Positions 1 to 9,209 of a stretch of DNA of 64,000 nt are shown one piece after another. Numbering within the stretch: position 1 is the first letter of the stretch; every line of letters starts with the position of its first letter. Both the position numbers and the translations under genes were made by a program. Source of the stretch: Marinomonas sp. CT5 (GTDB lineage Bacteria; Pseudomonadota; Gammaproteobacteria; Pseudomonadales; Marinomonadaceae); contig NZ_CP025572.1 of NCBI RefSeq assembly GCF_018336975.1, positions 2,096,595 through 2,160,594 of the forward strand, given 5' to 3'. A model generated the notes under the pieces. It was given only the letters and a program-made list of their open reading frames with translations, was not told where the DNA came from and ran no database searches.

Positions 1-1124
1 TCGTCAGTGCGGCCACAGACCCTGTCGCTGACAGGGTGAATCAGTCTTCGGAATCTGATTATCCGACGCAATCGGTGACAGAAAAAAAAACACTCCCTGA
101 GCAAGGGGAATCTGTTGTAACAGAGCCAATTGAGTCTGTTGATAACCAAGCGGATACAAAGCCAAAAGCTGAACAAACACCAACGTCAGCCAATGAACAC
201 CCGCCTTGGGAAGAGGCGCCAATATCGTCCGTTGCGGATGAAGTTAATAACGTTGAAACGATTAATGCTTCTAATGAGGTGGTTAAGGAAGAAACGACTC
301 ATATTGAGATGGCCGAACCTGCGAAAAATGCGGATTTAGCATCGACTGAGTTGTTGGCTGAAGAAGCCCCTGAGGTGCAGTTAGACACTAAATCAGAGCC
401 GAATATTGAGCAAGAATTGAGTCATCAGTCTGAGCCTGATTCTGCGTCACAACCTGAGCCGAGCTCCGCAGTTTTATCTGAAGAGACGCTGTCAGAAAGC
501 GCATTGGATGACGACGATGATGAGGACGAAGAGGAAGCAGAAGAACGCGCCATCGCGGATATTGTTGATCCTTTTAATCCTGCCGCGGAATTGGTCGAAG
601 CCTTAGGTGCAGAGCCAATTGAAGCGCCAGAAGTTGAGGAAGCGAAAACGCCTGATACCCGGCTATCTAAAGTGCCTGATAAGATTGCTCAACCCGCCTT
701 AGGCATGCCGATGCCAGAAGTAAGTCATTATAATGAATTGACGATGGAGTTGTGGTGGCTATTGGCACCGCGTTTGCCTTTGACAGGTTTGGTGCAAAAT
801 ATTTTAATGAATTCCAGCATGGTTGATGCCAGTGACCAAGGCGTTCGTTTGGAAGTGCCATTGGAATATGGCCATATGTTAAATCAAGTTCGTTATGAAC
901 AAATACAGGGAGTGCTGAGCGAATTTTTTGCTATGCATGTGCCCTTAATTATCGACACAGTGGAAGACACGACAGGTGTCACCGCAGAAGAGTTTGCTGC
1001 CAGCAAACGCGCTGAAGCGTTGCAAGTGGCTATCGAACATTTGAATTCACATCCGGTTGTGCAGGCCTTATCAGAAACGATGGGTGCACAGCTGGTATAC
1101 GATACAGTTAAAGTTAAAGCCTAA
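1..1124 (+). CDS. dnaX: DNA polymerase III subunit tau, C-terminal part (5' end outside window)
   Basis: The reading frame is open from base 3, so the gene begins upstream of the window; 373 codons are visible. DnaX is the clamp-loader ATPase (tau/gamma) that couples polymerase cores to the replicative helicase. The visible part starts with a long low-complexity linker rich in Glu, Asp, Ser and Pro, including a run of nine consecutive acidic residues near base 510. It ends in a folded domain (about bases 730-1120) that matches the polymerase-binding tau C-terminus: [11 protein letters not shown] followed by an [10 protein letters not shown] segment and a final QLVYDTVKV strand. It is followed 14 bases later by ybaB and then recR, the classical dnaX-ybaB-recR order, which supports the assignment. 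The ATPase domain and the gamma frameshift site cannot be seen. Confidence 0.9.
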   Translation, partial: VSAATDPVADRVNQSSESDYPTQSVTEKKTLPEQGESVVTEPIESVDNQADTKPKAEQTPTSANEHPPWEEAPISSVADEVNNVETINASNEVVKEETTHIEMAEPAKNADLASTELLAEEAPEVQLDTKSEPNIEQELSHQSEPDSASQPEPSSAVLSEETLSESALDDDDDEDEEEAEERAIADIVDPFNPAAELVEALGAEPIEAPEVEEAKTPDTRLSKVPDKIAQPALGMPMPEVSHYNELTMELWWLLAPRLPLTGLVQNILMNSSMVDASDQGVRLEVPLEYGHMLNQVRYEQIQGVLSEFFAMHVPLIIDTVEDTTGVTAEEFAASKRAEALQVAIEHLNSHPVVQALSETMGAQLVYDTVKVKA

Positions 1125-1138
1125 ATTGGAGAGTAAAT

Positions 1139-1465
1139 ATGTTTAAAGGTGGTATGGGTAACATGATGCGCCAAGCGCAACAAATGCAGGAAAACATGCA
1201 GAAAGCGCAGGAAGAAATTGCCAATATGGAAGTAGAAGGGCAAGCCGGTGCAGGTCTTGTTAAAGTCCTAATGACTGGCCGTCACGATGTTAAACGCGTT
1301 TCTATTGATGATTCTTTGTTCGGCGATGATAAAGAAATGTTGGAAGATTTGCTTGCTGCGGCGGTTAATGATGCGGTTCGTAATATTGAAGTAACTCAGA
1401 AAGAAAAAATGTCAGCGGCGACAGCGGGCATGTCTTTACCTCCCGGTTTCAAAATGCCTTTCTAG
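1139..1465 (+). CDS. ybaB: YbaB/EbfC nucleoid-associated protein
   Basis: A 108-residue protein of the YbaB/EbfC family, a small dimeric DNA-binding protein associated with the nucleoid and often linked to recombination. The N-terminus is the typical Met- and Gln-rich amphipathic helix ([17 protein letters not shown]), followed by the conserved [12 protein letters not shown] strand and a C-terminal LPPGFKMPF. The length is typical of the family. A GGAGAG ribosome-binding site at 1128-1133 supports the ATG start. It sits between dnaX and recR with gaps of 14 and 9 bases, so the three genes are probably one transcript. Confidence 0.95.
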   Translation: MFKGGMGNMMRQAQQMQENMQKAQEEIANMEVEGQAGAGLVKVLMTGRHDVKRVSIDDSLFGDDKEMLEDLLAAAVNDAVRNIEVTQKEKMSAATAGMSLPPGFKMPF

Positions 1466-1474
1466 GAGAGCGCT

Positions 1475-2068
1475 TTGTTTAGTCCCTTAATTAAAGAATT
1501 GATTGAGTCTCTACGTTGTTTGCCTGGGGTTGGTCCACGATCCGCACAAAAAATGGCGTTGTACTTATTGGAACGAGATCATCAAGGGGCGGATAGATTG
1601 GCAGATGCTTTGCGAGAAGCGCTCGACAAAGTTGGGCGTTGCTCAAGTTGTCGGACGCTTACCGAAGAGTCTGAATGTGGGATTTGCAAAGATCCTGAGC
1701 GTGATGCTAAACGTTTGTGTATTGTAGAGACTCCAGCGGATGTCATTGCTATCGAATCGGCTGGAAGTTTCACCGGGCGTTATTTTGTATTGCTTGGACA
1801 TTTGTCTCCGATTGATGGTATCGGCCCTGAAGAATTGGGTTTGGATCGATTAGAAACCTTGGTCCAACACAATCAAGTAGAAGAGGCGATTATTGCCACG
1901 AATTCAACAGTAGAAGGCGAGGCGACTTGCCATTATATTGCTGAAAAATTAAAAACACTGAACATCAATGTCAGTCGTATTGCCCATGGGGTACCAATGG
2001 GTGGTGAGCTGGAATACGTTGATGGCAACACTCTGGCTTTAGCGCTAGAGGGACGGAAAAAACTCTAG
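1475..2068 (+). CDS. recR: Recombination mediator RecR
   Basis: A 197-residue RecR, which acts with RecF and RecO to load RecA on gapped DNA covered by SSB. It has the N-terminal helix-hairpin-helix region ([18 protein letters not shown]), a C4 zinc finger (CSSCRTL ... CGICKD, about residues 57-72) and a Toprim domain beginning at [14 protein letters not shown]. The C-terminal [20 protein letters not shown] segment is the family's Walker-B-like end. The start codon is TTG at 1475, supported by AGGAGAG at 1464-1470; no ATG is better placed. It is the third gene of the dnaX-ybaB-recR operon, and rnd starts one base after its stop. Confidence 0.95.
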   Translation: MFSPLIKELIESLRCLPGVGPRSAQKMALYLLERDHQGADRLADALREALDKVGRCSSCRTLTEESECGICKDPERDAKRLCIVETPADVIAIESAGSFTGRYFVLLGHLSPIDGIGPEELGLDRLETLVQHNQVEEAIIATNSTVEGEATCHYIAEKLKTLNINVSRIAHGVPMGGELEYVDGNTLALALEGRKKL

Positions 2069-2069
2069 T

Positions 2070-3212
2070 ATGAATGATCAAGATGATGCTCTGAATATTA
2101 TTTGGGTGGCTGATAATGCGGCGCTGGCTAGTTGGTGTGATTACTGGGCCGAGCTCCCCGTTATCGCAGTCGATACAGAGTTCATTCGTCGCACAACCTA
2201 TTTTCCTATTACAGGGCTCATTCAAATTAGTGAAGGTGAAAAGGCTGTATTGATTGATCCTTTGAGCATTGATGAGTGGGGACCACTCCGTGATTTGATG
2301 GTGAATCCTGGGGTGATGAAAGTGTTTCACGCTTGCTCTGAAGATTTAGATGTTTTTGATCGTTTATTAGGCGTTTTACCTGCACCTTTTTATGACACCC
2401 AAATTGGCGAGGCTTATGCCAGCGCGCAATGGTCACTGAGTTATGTGAAGTTGATTCATGAGTATTTGCAAATTGAAGTGGCAAAAGATGAGACTCGCTC
2501 TGACTGGGTTCAGCGACCTTTAACGGATGCGCAAAAGCGTTACGCTGCACTTGATGTTGTGTATTTAGCACAAGTTTATCCAATGCAAATTGCTCGTTTA
2601 GAAGCGAAGAATATGCTTGGATGGGTCATGGAAGATTGTGAGTCACTAAAATGGCAGTATCAGATGAATTCTGATCCTGAGCAAAACTGGGATGGTGTGA
2701 AAACCGCGTGGCGTTTGACTCCGGCAGGTTTAACGTTATTGCGTTTGTTGTTTATCTGGCGTGATGAGCAAGCTCGCAAAGAAGATGTTCCAAAAGGGCA
2801 GATCCTTAAAGATCGAACCTTATGGTCGCTGTCAAAAATCTTACCGACTCACCATAAAGCGATTTCCGAAGCAGAAGAATTAACCGGACGCCAACATCGT
2901 TTATACGGTGATGTTATTCTACAAAACGTTGCTTTGGTGAACGAACTGTCTCCTGATGAATATCAGTTGCCATTGGAAATTCCTTTGCCTTCGCAGGCTG
3001 GGGATTTAACCAAAAGTATTAAAGCGTTTGTGCGTGAACAGGCTGAGGCGTTGAATATAGCGCCAGAAGCTATGATGAAGCGCAAGTTATTGGAACCTTT
3101 AGTGCGTTATTTATTTGATGGTACTGAGGTGGATTGGACTAATCCGGCATTAAATGGTTGGCGACGTGACGTTATTGTTAATCCGGTCCTAGAGAAATTT
3201 AAAAAGTCTTAA
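2070..3212 (+). CDS. rnd: Ribonuclease D
   Basis: A 380-residue 3'-5' exoribonuclease of the DEDD superfamily that trims tRNA and other small RNA precursors. The three exonuclease motifs are visible: VIAVDTEF with the first Asp and Glu, VFHACSEDLDVF with the middle Asp, and YAALDVVYLAQVY with the Tyr and last Asp of the DEDDy type. An HRDC domain follows (about residues 210-290, starting around LTLLRLLFIWRDEQARKEDVP). The start is one base after the recR stop, so it is probably translationally coupled to the upstream operon. The rnd-ycgL-ycgN order that follows is common in gammaproteobacteria. Confidence 0.93.
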   Translation: MNDQDDALNIIWVADNAALASWCDYWAELPVIAVDTEFIRRTTYFPITGLIQISEGEKAVLIDPLSIDEWGPLRDLMVNPGVMKVFHACSEDLDVFDRLLGVLPAPFYDTQIGEAYASAQWSLSYVKLIHEYLQIEVAKDETRSDWVQRPLTDAQKRYAALDVVYLAQVYPMQIARLEAKNMLGWVMEDCESLKWQYQMNSDPEQNWDGVKTAWRLTPAGLTLLRLLFIWRDEQARKEDVPKGQILKDRTLWSLSKILPTHHKAISEAEELTGRQHRLYGDVILQNVALVNELSPDEYQLPLEIPLPSQAGDLTKSIKAFVREQAEALNIAPEAMMKRKLLEPLVRYLFDGTEVDWTNPALNGWRRDVIVNPVLEKFKKS

Positions 3213-3240
3213 CATGGCGTGTTAGCGCCAAGAGAAAATT

Positions 3241-3534
3241 ATGAAACAGCATTTAATCGTAGAAATATTCCGTTCTAGCAAGCATGATGAAATGTACTTG
3301 TATGTGGAAAAAAGCAAAGGGCTGAAGGACATTCCGGAAGAGCTTATGAGTCGCTTTGGCAAAGGCATTAGTGCGATGACGATGCTGCTCACCAAAGAGA
3401 GTAAATTGGCTCGAGCCACGCCTGAAACGGTAATTGAAGCGATTCGTGAAAAAGGCTTTTATTTGCAATTGCCACCAGCGAAAGATGACTACTTGTTGGA
3501 TTTGTATAAAGCACCAACAGAAGCCGTTTATTAA
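3241..3534 (+). CDS. ycgL: YcgL domain protein
   Basis: A 97-residue YcgL-family protein (DUF709), a small protein of unresolved function that very often follows rnd in gammaproteobacteria. The recognisable segments are the [11 protein letters not shown] strand, the [12 protein letters not shown] helix and the terminal [18 protein letters not shown] motif. It starts 28 bases after rnd and lies 16 bases before ycgN, so it is likely co-transcribed with both. No catalytic residues are known for the family, and no function is assigned here. Confidence 0.88.
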   Translation: MKQHLIVEIFRSSKHDEMYLYVEKSKGLKDIPEELMSRFGKGISAMTMLLTKESKLARATPETVIEAIREKGFYLQLPPAKDDYLLDLYKAPTEAVY

Positions 3535-3550
3535 TTGGGTGATGTAGAGA

Positions 3551-4030
3551 ATGATCGCAAAGCGTTATGAGCCTTTTTGGAAAACCACTCCGTTAGAGCA
3601 GATGTCTCAAGCAGAGTGGGAATCTATATGTGATGGCTGCGGCAAGTGTTGTTTGCAGAAGCTACAAGATGACGAAACAGACGAGGTTTTTTATACCAAT
3701 CTGTCCTGTCATCAACTTAATATTGCATCTTGCCAGTGCAAAGTGTACGAAACTCGCCAAGAAAAGGTATCAACGTGCATTACGCTGACGCCAGATCAGA
3801 TTGATGAGTTTCATTGGCTACCAGATACTTGTAGCTATCGTGTACTACACGAGACCAAAGCGTTACCAGACTGGCATCCTTTGATTGTGGGTAGTAATAA
3901 AGAGATGCTTCGTCAAGGTCTGACCGTGACTCATTATGCGGTGAATGAAAATACGGTTGACGAAGAAGATTGGGAAACCCATATTATTAAGTGGGTTCAT
4001 GGCATGCCGGAGCCGTATGAAATAACATGA
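3551..4030 (+). CDS. ycgN: YcgN-family cysteine-cluster protein
   Basis: A 159-residue protein of the YcgN/UPF0260 family, which belongs to the CxxCxxCC cysteine-cluster proteins. Near the N-terminus CDGCGKCCLQK provides four cysteines, and further cysteines occur in SCHQLNIASCQC and CITL. This is a likely metal- or cluster-binding set; the biochemical role of the family is not established to my knowledge. The C-terminal HIIKWVH segment is also typical. It completes the rnd-ycgL-ycgN cluster and ends 52 bases before the next gene, so that gene may have its own ribosome-binding site but share the transcript. Confidence 0.88.
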   Translation: MIAKRYEPFWKTTPLEQMSQAEWESICDGCGKCCLQKLQDDETDEVFYTNLSCHQLNIASCQCKVYETRQEKVSTCITLTPDQIDEFHWLPDTCSYRVLHETKALPDWHPLIVGSNKEMLRQGLTVTHYAVNENTVDEEDWETHIIKWVHGMPEPYEIT

Positions 4031-4082
4031 GTTCGACAAACAGTCGCTAATCTCAGCAAAGTAGTTCAAGGAGTTCGCAAAC

Positions 4083-5951
4083 GTGAAGTGGTTGAAAATA
4101 AATACTGTGTTGTTAGTGGCTGTTTTATCCTTTTGGGTGCCATCTAGCCAAGCGGATACCCAATTCCGCGTTATTGTTGATGCCTCTGGCAGTATGTTGA
4201 TCAGTGACCCTGATAAATTAACGTCTGAGGCCTTACGACTCATTTCAAATCTTGCTCCTGAAGAAAAAGCTACTCTCGGCATCTGGTTGTTTGGTGAGGA
4301 GCCAAGAGTCTTATTACCAGAAGCTATTGTTAATAAAGCGAATAAAGCTAAACTTGCGAGCTATGTCGATAGCTATTTGACGCAAGATGTTAAAACCGAT
4401 TTAGAAGCCATTTTAAAGTTACTGCTAGATACACCGGATTCGGGAGATTTGAAGTCTGGGTTTAATCGCCATTGGATTTTAGTCACGGATGGCATGGTAG
4501 ATATCAGCTTGGATAATGAGGTAAATAAAGCGTCCCGGGATCGTATTCTGAATGAATTGAGCGCCAAGTTAGAAGAACGTGGAATTCATCTGCATACTGT
4601 TTCAATGACAGGTTACACAGACAAAGATTTACTTGAGTCTCTTTCATTGTTAACTAATGCAACCCATACCGAAGTGGCTATTCCAGAAGATTTGTTGGAT
4701 ACCTTTGACCGTATATTTACTCAAGCATCACCTTCTGATGAGTTACCATTTGATGGTAATTACTTTGATGTTGATGATTCTATTAAAGAGTTAACTTTGG
4801 TGGTGTTTCATGACGGGGATGTGCAGCCTCAAGTTGTAAAACCCGATGGATCCATTTTGCCATTGGAAACGACTAAAAATCTTCTGGTCTCTGTTTCAAG
4901 TCATTACACCCTTATCACGATTCGTAACCCTGCATCTGGGAAGTGGCAAGTTAATAATGCTGATCTTGAGAGAAGTAATATCAGAATTATTACCGATTTA
5001 AGTGCTCATGCTACACGTGTCCCCCCAGTCATCTTTCAAAATGAACCCATAAGTTCGACCATTGCTTTATTTCAAAAAGATCAAGTGATTAAAGATGAGA
5101 AAATACTAAATTTAGTGGATGTAAAACAAACTCTTGTGCGTTTAAGTGGAGAGCAAAAAGAAACGCTGTTTTCTCGTCAGATGGAAAAAACGAAAGGACA
5201 GTTTAAGCAGCGCTTAGGCGGGGTGACTGAGTCAGGTAATTATGAACTGGTTAGTGTGCTAGATGGTAAAACTTTCTCTCGTCAACTCAGTCAATTTTTT
5301 ACGGTACATCCAGCAATTAACTTTGAAGGAACGAACCCTAGCGGAAATTTGGTGGCCTTTTCTGCTAAGCCTGTGAACTTAAAATTGAATATGCTTCGTT
5401 CGAAAGTGAAGCTTGAATTTACTGACCAGAATGGCACAACTGAAATTGAAGACATGCCGCTTGTTGGTCAAGGTTATTGGGAAAAAATTGTTCCTGTTTC
5501 AGCAAATGATAACGTTAAAGTTCGTGCGCAGTTAATTGCTTTCACTCAAGCCGGAGTGCGTTTTGAGTATTGGACACCTATTTGGCACTTCAATCGGCAA
5601 GGAAATGACTCGCCAACGGTTGGGTTAGGCGATACTTCTTCTGATGAGATACTCATTCCCGTGGCTTCATCCAATAATGATGTGATGCCAGTATTGGTTC
5701 CACCTTCCATATCTGTGGTGAGTGAGTCAGAAGAAAGTATGACTGCTTCGCCAACAGATGAAGAGAAGCAGGAAGTCAAATCGACAACAGATGAGGTCTT
5801 GGATGAAGTAAGTACCTTATCGACAACAGAATGGATTATGTATGCGGTTTTAAATTTGGGCGGTATTTTGGTGATTGCTGGTGGTGTATTTTTATATCGT
5901 AGTATGAAGAAAAAACGATCCCTTAAAAGAGATGATGTAGACGATGTGTGA
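4083..5951 (+). CDS. Membrane-anchored VWA-domain protein (TIGR03503-like)
   Basis: A 622-residue type I membrane protein of unknown function. It begins with a signal peptide (residues 1 to about 24), then a von Willebrand factor A domain (about 28-210) with a MIDAS motif DASGSM and a second motif ILVTDGMVD. A long beta-rich extracytoplasmic region follows, then a Ser/Thr/Glu-rich stretch near residue 545-575 and a single membrane helix (about 585-608, YAVLNLGGILVIAGGVFLY) with a short basic tail. The start is GTG at 4083. Its last eight bases overlap the next gene, suggesting translational coupling. The VWA fold suggests metal-dependent protein binding at the cell surface, which is inference. 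I recall the same layout as the family named TIGR03503. Confidence 0.8.
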   Translation: MKWLKINTVLLVAVLSFWVPSSQADTQFRVIVDASGSMLISDPDKLTSEALRLISNLAPEEKATLGIWLFGEEPRVLLPEAIVNKANKAKLASYVDSYLTQDVKTDLEAILKLLLDTPDSGDLKSGFNRHWILVTDGMVDISLDNEVNKASRDRILNELSAKLEERGIHLHTVSMTGYTDKDLLESLSLLTNATHTEVAIPEDLLDTFDRIFTQASPSDELPFDGNYFDVDDSIKELTLVVFHDGDVQPQVVKPDGSILPLETTKNLLVSVSSHYTLITIRNPASGKWQVNNADLERSNIRIITDLSAHATRVPPVIFQNEPISSTIALFQKDQVIKDEKILNLVDVKQTLVRLSGEQKETLFSRQMEKTKGQFKQRLGGVTESGNYELVSVLDGKTFSRQLSQFFTVHPAINFEGTNPSGNLVAFSAKPVNLKLNMLRSKVKLEFTDQNGTTEIEDMPLVGQGYWEKIVPVSANDNVKVRAQLIAFTQAGVRFEYWTPIWHFNRQGNDSPTVGLGDTSSDEILIPVASSNNDVMPVLVPPSISVVSESEESMTASPTDEEKQEVKSTTDEVLDEVSTLSTTEWIMYAVLNLGGILVIAGGVFLYRSMKKKRSLKRDDVDDV

Positions 5952-6735
5952 GTTATTAGGCATGAGTGCGAATGTGCCAACCGATATATGTTTTAGTTTT
6001 TCAGGTTTACGTGCCCGTGGTGGACGTACAGGTCCCCATAAAGACGGTTGGGGGATGGCCATGTATCGTGATGGTGATGTTTGGGCGATTCATGACCCAA
6101 GACCAAGTGCTGATTCAGACATGGCGGAAGTTATCAGCAACACATCACTAAAGTGCGATATTGTCATCAGCCATATTAGACAAGCCAATGTGGGAGCGGT
6201 GAGTTTATTAAACACTCACCCATTCAATCGTTTGTTTTGGGACAAAACATGGACTTACGCCCATAACGGACAATTAGAATCATCAGAATCTTTACCGATA
6301 GAGCATTATCACCCATTAGGAAGTACGGATTCAGAGCGGGCATTTTGTTGGATTGTAGAGCAGCTGAAAGCAAAGTTTGGTGAGCAAGAGCCCTCGTTAG
6401 TATCACTGTCTGCGGCGCTTTCAGAGTTGGCGTTACAGCTGAAAGAGCGTGGTGTGTTTAACATGATGTTATCTGATGGTGTTCGCCTTTTTTGTTTCTG
6501 TACGACTAAGTTGCACTGGATTACTCGACGGGCTCCATTCAAAAAAGCCACCCTGTCAGACGAAGACGTCATCGTTGATTTTAAAGAAGTGACCACTGAC
6601 AAAGATGTCGTTACTGTCATCGCCACTCAGCCATTAACCCACGATGAGACTTGGCAGCAAATGACCGAGGGTGAGTTGTGTGTGTTTGAAGGTGGGGAAG
6701 TGGTTAGTCAGATTAAAGTAGATCATGCTAACTAA
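5944..6735 (+). CDS. yafJ: YafJ-type class II glutamine amidotransferase
   Basis: A 263-residue protein of the class II (Ntn) glutamine amidotransferase superfamily. The start MCELLGMSANVP places the catalytic cysteine at position 2, exposed after methionine removal. Further family features are RGGRTGPHKDGWG, ISHIRQANVG, the NTHPF segment and the YAHNGQL oxyanion-hole motif. Only the glutaminase domain is present; there is no synthetase domain, so the amino-acceptor is unknown, as for E. coli YafJ. The ATG overlaps the stop of the VWA gene by eight bases. Confidence 0.85.
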   Translation: MCELLGMSANVPTDICFSFSGLRARGGRTGPHKDGWGMAMYRDGDVWAIHDPRPSADSDMAEVISNTSLKCDIVISHIRQANVGAVSLLNTHPFNRLFWDKTWTYAHNGQLESSESLPIEHYHPLGSTDSERAFCWIVEQLKAKFGEQEPSLVSLSAALSELALQLKERGVFNMMLSDGVRLFCFCTTKLHWITRRAPFKKATLSDEDVIVDFKEVTTDKDVVTVIATQPLTHDETWQQMTEGELCVFEGGEVVSQIKVDHAN

Positions 6736-6773
6736 GTTTTTTCGATGACTGAGATCGAGATAAGGGAATTGGT

Positions 6774-7121
6774 GTGTACATTAATGAAGCATCGAAACGT
6801 TCTGGAGCAACGCAGCGAGCTATCCGTTTGTATGAAGCTCTTGGATTATTAAATGTCCCCAGGTCGGGTAAGTATCGTGTTTATAACGATAAGCATATTG
6901 AACTCATTAAAATTATTAGAGAAGCACAAACTCTTGGCATTCAATTATCGGATTTACTGATTCTTAAAAGCCAAGATGAAGATTTAGATTGGCAATTAGT
7001 AAGTGCCTTTCTGATTCAGCAGGAAGAGATAGTTGAAGACAAAATCCAGACGTTAATCGTACAAAAAAAACGGATTGCGGATTATCGTGAAACGATTAAA
7101 AAATGTCTTGAAGGAGATTGA
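6774..7121 (+). CDS. MerR-family transcriptional regulator
   Basis: A 115-residue MerR-type regulator with a GTG start preceded by AAGGGA at 6762-6767. The N-terminal winged helix-turn-helix is clear: YINEASKRSGATQRAIRLYEALGLL, then PRSGKYRVYNDKHIELI. A dimerisation coiled coil follows (about residues 75-112). There is no cysteine cluster or large effector domain, so the inducer cannot be predicted. Immediately downstream is a flavodoxin-fold oxidoreductase, and a MerR-type overlong-spacer promoter with a dyad lies between them. The likely job is control of that oxidoreductase. Confidence 0.85.
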   Translation: MYINEASKRSGATQRAIRLYEALGLLNVPRSGKYRVYNDKHIELIKIIREAQTLGIQLSDLLILKSQDEDLDWQLVSAFLIQQEEIVEDKIQTLIVQKKRIADYRETIKKCLEGD

Positions 7122-7149
7122 CTCTGACCTATAGGTGAGAGTGTAGACT
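7118..7149 (+). promoter_or_regulatory. MerR-type promoter with operator dyad in a long spacer
   Basis: A -35 hexamer TTGACT (7118-7123) overlaps the stop codon of the MerR gene, and a -10 hexamer TAGACT lies at 7144-7149, a 20-base spacer. Within the spacer is the dyad CTCTGACC-TATA-GGTGAGAG (7122-7141), whose arms match at 7 of 8 positions. An overlong spacer carrying a dyad is the hallmark of MerR-activated promoters. The downstream oxidoreductase starts 32 bases after the -10. Confidence 0.7.
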
Positions 7150-7180
7150 GCATTTTTCAAATAAATGGAGTCTTTTTGAC

Positions 7181-7756
7181 ATGAAAAAAGTGTTAGTCAT
7201 TAATGCTAATCCTAAGTCTAATAGCTTTTGTAAGTCTCTTGCTGATCAATACTGCGCTTCCTTGCCTGGCCATTATGCCAGCAAAATCATTCATCTTGGA
7301 TTATTGGATTTTGACAGTAATTTGCAGGAAGGTTACGACCAAATACAGCCATTAGAACCCGATTTAGTTGACTTTCAAGAGAGCGTAAAATGGGCAGAAC
7401 ATATTGTTATTATATCGCCTGTTTGGTGGGGGGGATTACCTGCAAAATTTAAGGGGCTAATTGATAGAACTTTTCTTCCTGGGTTTGCTTTTAAATACAT
7501 CAATGACAAATCCACCCCTAAGCAATTACTAGAAGGTCGCACTTCTGAGCTAATTATCACCCTTGATACGCCTGTATTTTGGTATAAGTATGTAAATGGC
7601 AATCCTATTTATAAAGAGCTAAAACGCTGTATGCTTGGCTTTTCAGGGATTAAAAATACATCGGCTACCTATTTTGCTCCCATAATTTCTTCGACAAGAG
7701 AGCAGCGCGAAAAGTGGTTAAATCAAGTCAGTAAAATCGCTAAAAAACTCAAATAG
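7181..7756 (+). CDS. NAD(P)H-dependent flavodoxin-fold oxidoreductase
   Basis: A 191-residue protein of the flavodoxin-like fold NAD(P)H:quinone oxidoreductase group (YwrO/KefF/MdaB relatives). The N-terminal FMN phosphate loop reads VLVINANPKSNSFCKSL. The VIISPVWWGGLPAKFKGLIDRTFLPGFAF segment matches the family's second flavin-binding region. It is cytoplasmic, without signal peptide. The typical activity is two-electron reduction of quinones or related electrophiles; the substrate cannot be read from the sequence. Its position behind a MerR gene and a MerR-type promoter suggests induction by an electrophile or similar stress. The ATG lies 60 bases after the MerR gene. Confidence 0.83.
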   Translation: MKKVLVINANPKSNSFCKSLADQYCASLPGHYASKIIHLGLLDFDSNLQEGYDQIQPLEPDLVDFQESVKWAEHIVIISPVWWGGLPAKFKGLIDRTFLPGFAFKYINDKSTPKQLLEGRTSELIITLDTPVFWYKYVNGNPIYKELKRCMLGFSGIKNTSATYFAPIISSTREQREKWLNQVSKIAKKLK

Positions 7757-7910
7757 TCTTGTCACTTTTCATATTGGTTCTTGCTGTTTGTGTAGCAATA
7801 ACGGGCTTTACCGCCAAGGTTTTATTTTTAGCTAGGCATTGGCATTGGTTTTTCACTCGTCTCGATAGCTGTTATCCTTACGCCATTATTGATGTAACAG
7901 AGTAGAACGA

Positions 7911-8159
7911 ATGATTAATGACAATGATGTGATCGAAACCTTAGACGAACTTGAAACTTTTTTGCGTTTAGTCGAAGTGGGTGGTTTGGGCCTTGATAAC
8001 GTATCTGGTGTGGCATTGGCGACGAACAATGCGAATGGCCGTCCTTTTGTGGCTGTGCTAGATGACAATCAGCAACTGGTCTTAGGGCGTTGGATTACGA
8101 CCGACGTATTTGAAAATGGTAAAGATATGGTGCGTTATGGCGCGAAGAAACCGCACTAA
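7911..8159 (+). CDS. Small acidic hypothetical protein
   Basis: An 82-residue acidic protein that I do not recognise. It begins with a charged helix (MINDNDVIETLDELETFLRLVE), followed by a Gly-rich segment and two predicted strands (GRPFVAVLDD and QQLVLGRWI). There is no signal peptide or membrane segment. The codon pattern resembles the flanking genes, and a strong terminator lies just downstream, so it is probably expressed. It starts 154 bases after the oxidoreductase. No Shine-Dalgarno-like run is conspicuous; the bases before the ATG read GAGTAGAACGA. Confidence 0.65.
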   Translation: MINDNDVIETLDELETFLRLVEVGGLGLDNVSGVALATNNANGRPFVAVLDDNQQLVLGRWITTDVFENGKDMVRYGAKKPH

Positions 8160-8182
8160 TAGCAGCCATGATCACTTAACAT

Positions 8183-8220
8183 AAAAATCCCCGCAAGGCT
8201 TAGGCCGTGCGGGGATTTTT
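8183..8220. terminator. Bidirectional terminator between converging genes
   Basis: A perfect 12-bp stem, AAAAATCCCCGC (8183-8194) with GCGGGGATTTTT (8209-8220), around a 14-base loop. The A-run and T-run flank the GC core on both sides, so it can end the plus-strand small gene and the minus-strand cysK. Confidence 0.92.
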
Positions 8221-8243
8221 GTGTTTTAGCGTTTTAATTAGGC

Positions 8244-9209
8244 TTATTGCACCAATTCGTTATCAGTGAACTCGCCTTCAAATAACGCAGTAGACAAATA
8301 ACGTTCGCCAGAATCCGGTAATACGACGACTATTTTCTTGTCTTTGAATTCATCCAATTGATTTAAACGCTCTGCTGCAACCATAGCGGCACCACAAGAG
8401 ATACCACATAAAATGCCTTCTTCACGCATCAAGCGTTTTGCCATGGCGATAGCGTCTTCGTTGGACACCTGCTCAACACGGTCGACTACCGAAAGATCGA
8501 GGTTTTTCGGTACGAAGCCTGCGCCAATGCCTTGGATTTTGTGTGGGGAAGGTGTTGGGTCTTCACCGTTAAGAGTTTGGGTAATAACCGGTGAACTAGT
8601 GGGTTCTACCGCGACGCTCACAATGGCTTTGCCTTGGGTGTTTTTGATGTAACGGCTAACACCTGTGATGGTGCCACCTGTACCGACGCCAGCAACGAAA
8701 ACGTCGATTTCACCATTGGTGTCTTGCCAAATTTCAGGGCCAGTGGTTTTTTCATGAATTTCAGGGTTGGCTGGGTTATCGAATTGCTGTAGCAGCACAA
8801 AGTTCTCGTCTTGAGCAATTTCTTCTGCTTTTGCAATCGCGCCTTTCATGCCTTTGGCTGGCTCAGTTAATACAATATTGGCGCCCAAGGCTTTCATAAC
8901 TTGGCGACGTTCCACACTCATGCTGGAAGGCATAGTGATGGTGATTGGATAACCACGAGATGCCGCAACAAAACATAAGGCGATACCTGTGTTACCGCTA
9001 GAAGGTTCAACGATGGATTTTCCTTTCGTTAGAATACCTTTCTTTTCGGCATCCCACACCATGTTGGCACCGATACGACATTTTACCGAGAAGGCTGGGT
9101 TACGAGCTTCGATTTTCGCCCAGATATTGCCATTACCGATGCGATTTAAGCGTACAAGTGGCGTATTGCCAATGGTAAGAGAGTTATCTTCAAATACTTG
9201 ATGAGACAT
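8244..9209 (-). CDS. cysK: Cysteine synthase A
   Basis: A 321-residue O-acetylserine sulfhydrylase, the pyridoxal-phosphate enzyme that makes L-cysteine from O-acetylserine and sulfide. The PLP lysine is K43 in [14 protein letters not shown]. The substrate loop [11 protein letters not shown], the phosphate-binding [14 protein letters not shown] and the late [10 protein letters not shown] segment are all present, and the SVKCRIGAN context favours CysK over CysM. The frame is open for 50 more codons upstream, but the start at 9209 is chosen because the protein aligns from [19 protein letters not shown] and AAGGAAAT lies just before it. It is divergent from hrpA. Confidence 0.93.
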   Translation of the reverse strand: MSHQVFEDNSLTIGNTPLVRLNRIGNGNIWAKIEARNPAFSVKCRIGANMVWDAEKKGILTKGKSIVEPSSGNTGIALCFVAASRGYPITITMPSSMSVERRQVMKALGANIVLTEPAKGMKGAIAKAEEIAQDENFVLLQQFDNPANPEIHEKTTGPEIWQDTNGEIDVFVAGVGTGGTITGVSRYIKNTQGKAIVSVAVEPTSSPVITQTLNGEDPTPSPHKIQGIGAGFVPKNLDLSVVDRVEQVSNEDAIAMAKRLMREEGILCGISCGAAMVAAERLNQLDEFKDKKIVVVLPDSGERYLSTALFEGEFTDNELVQ

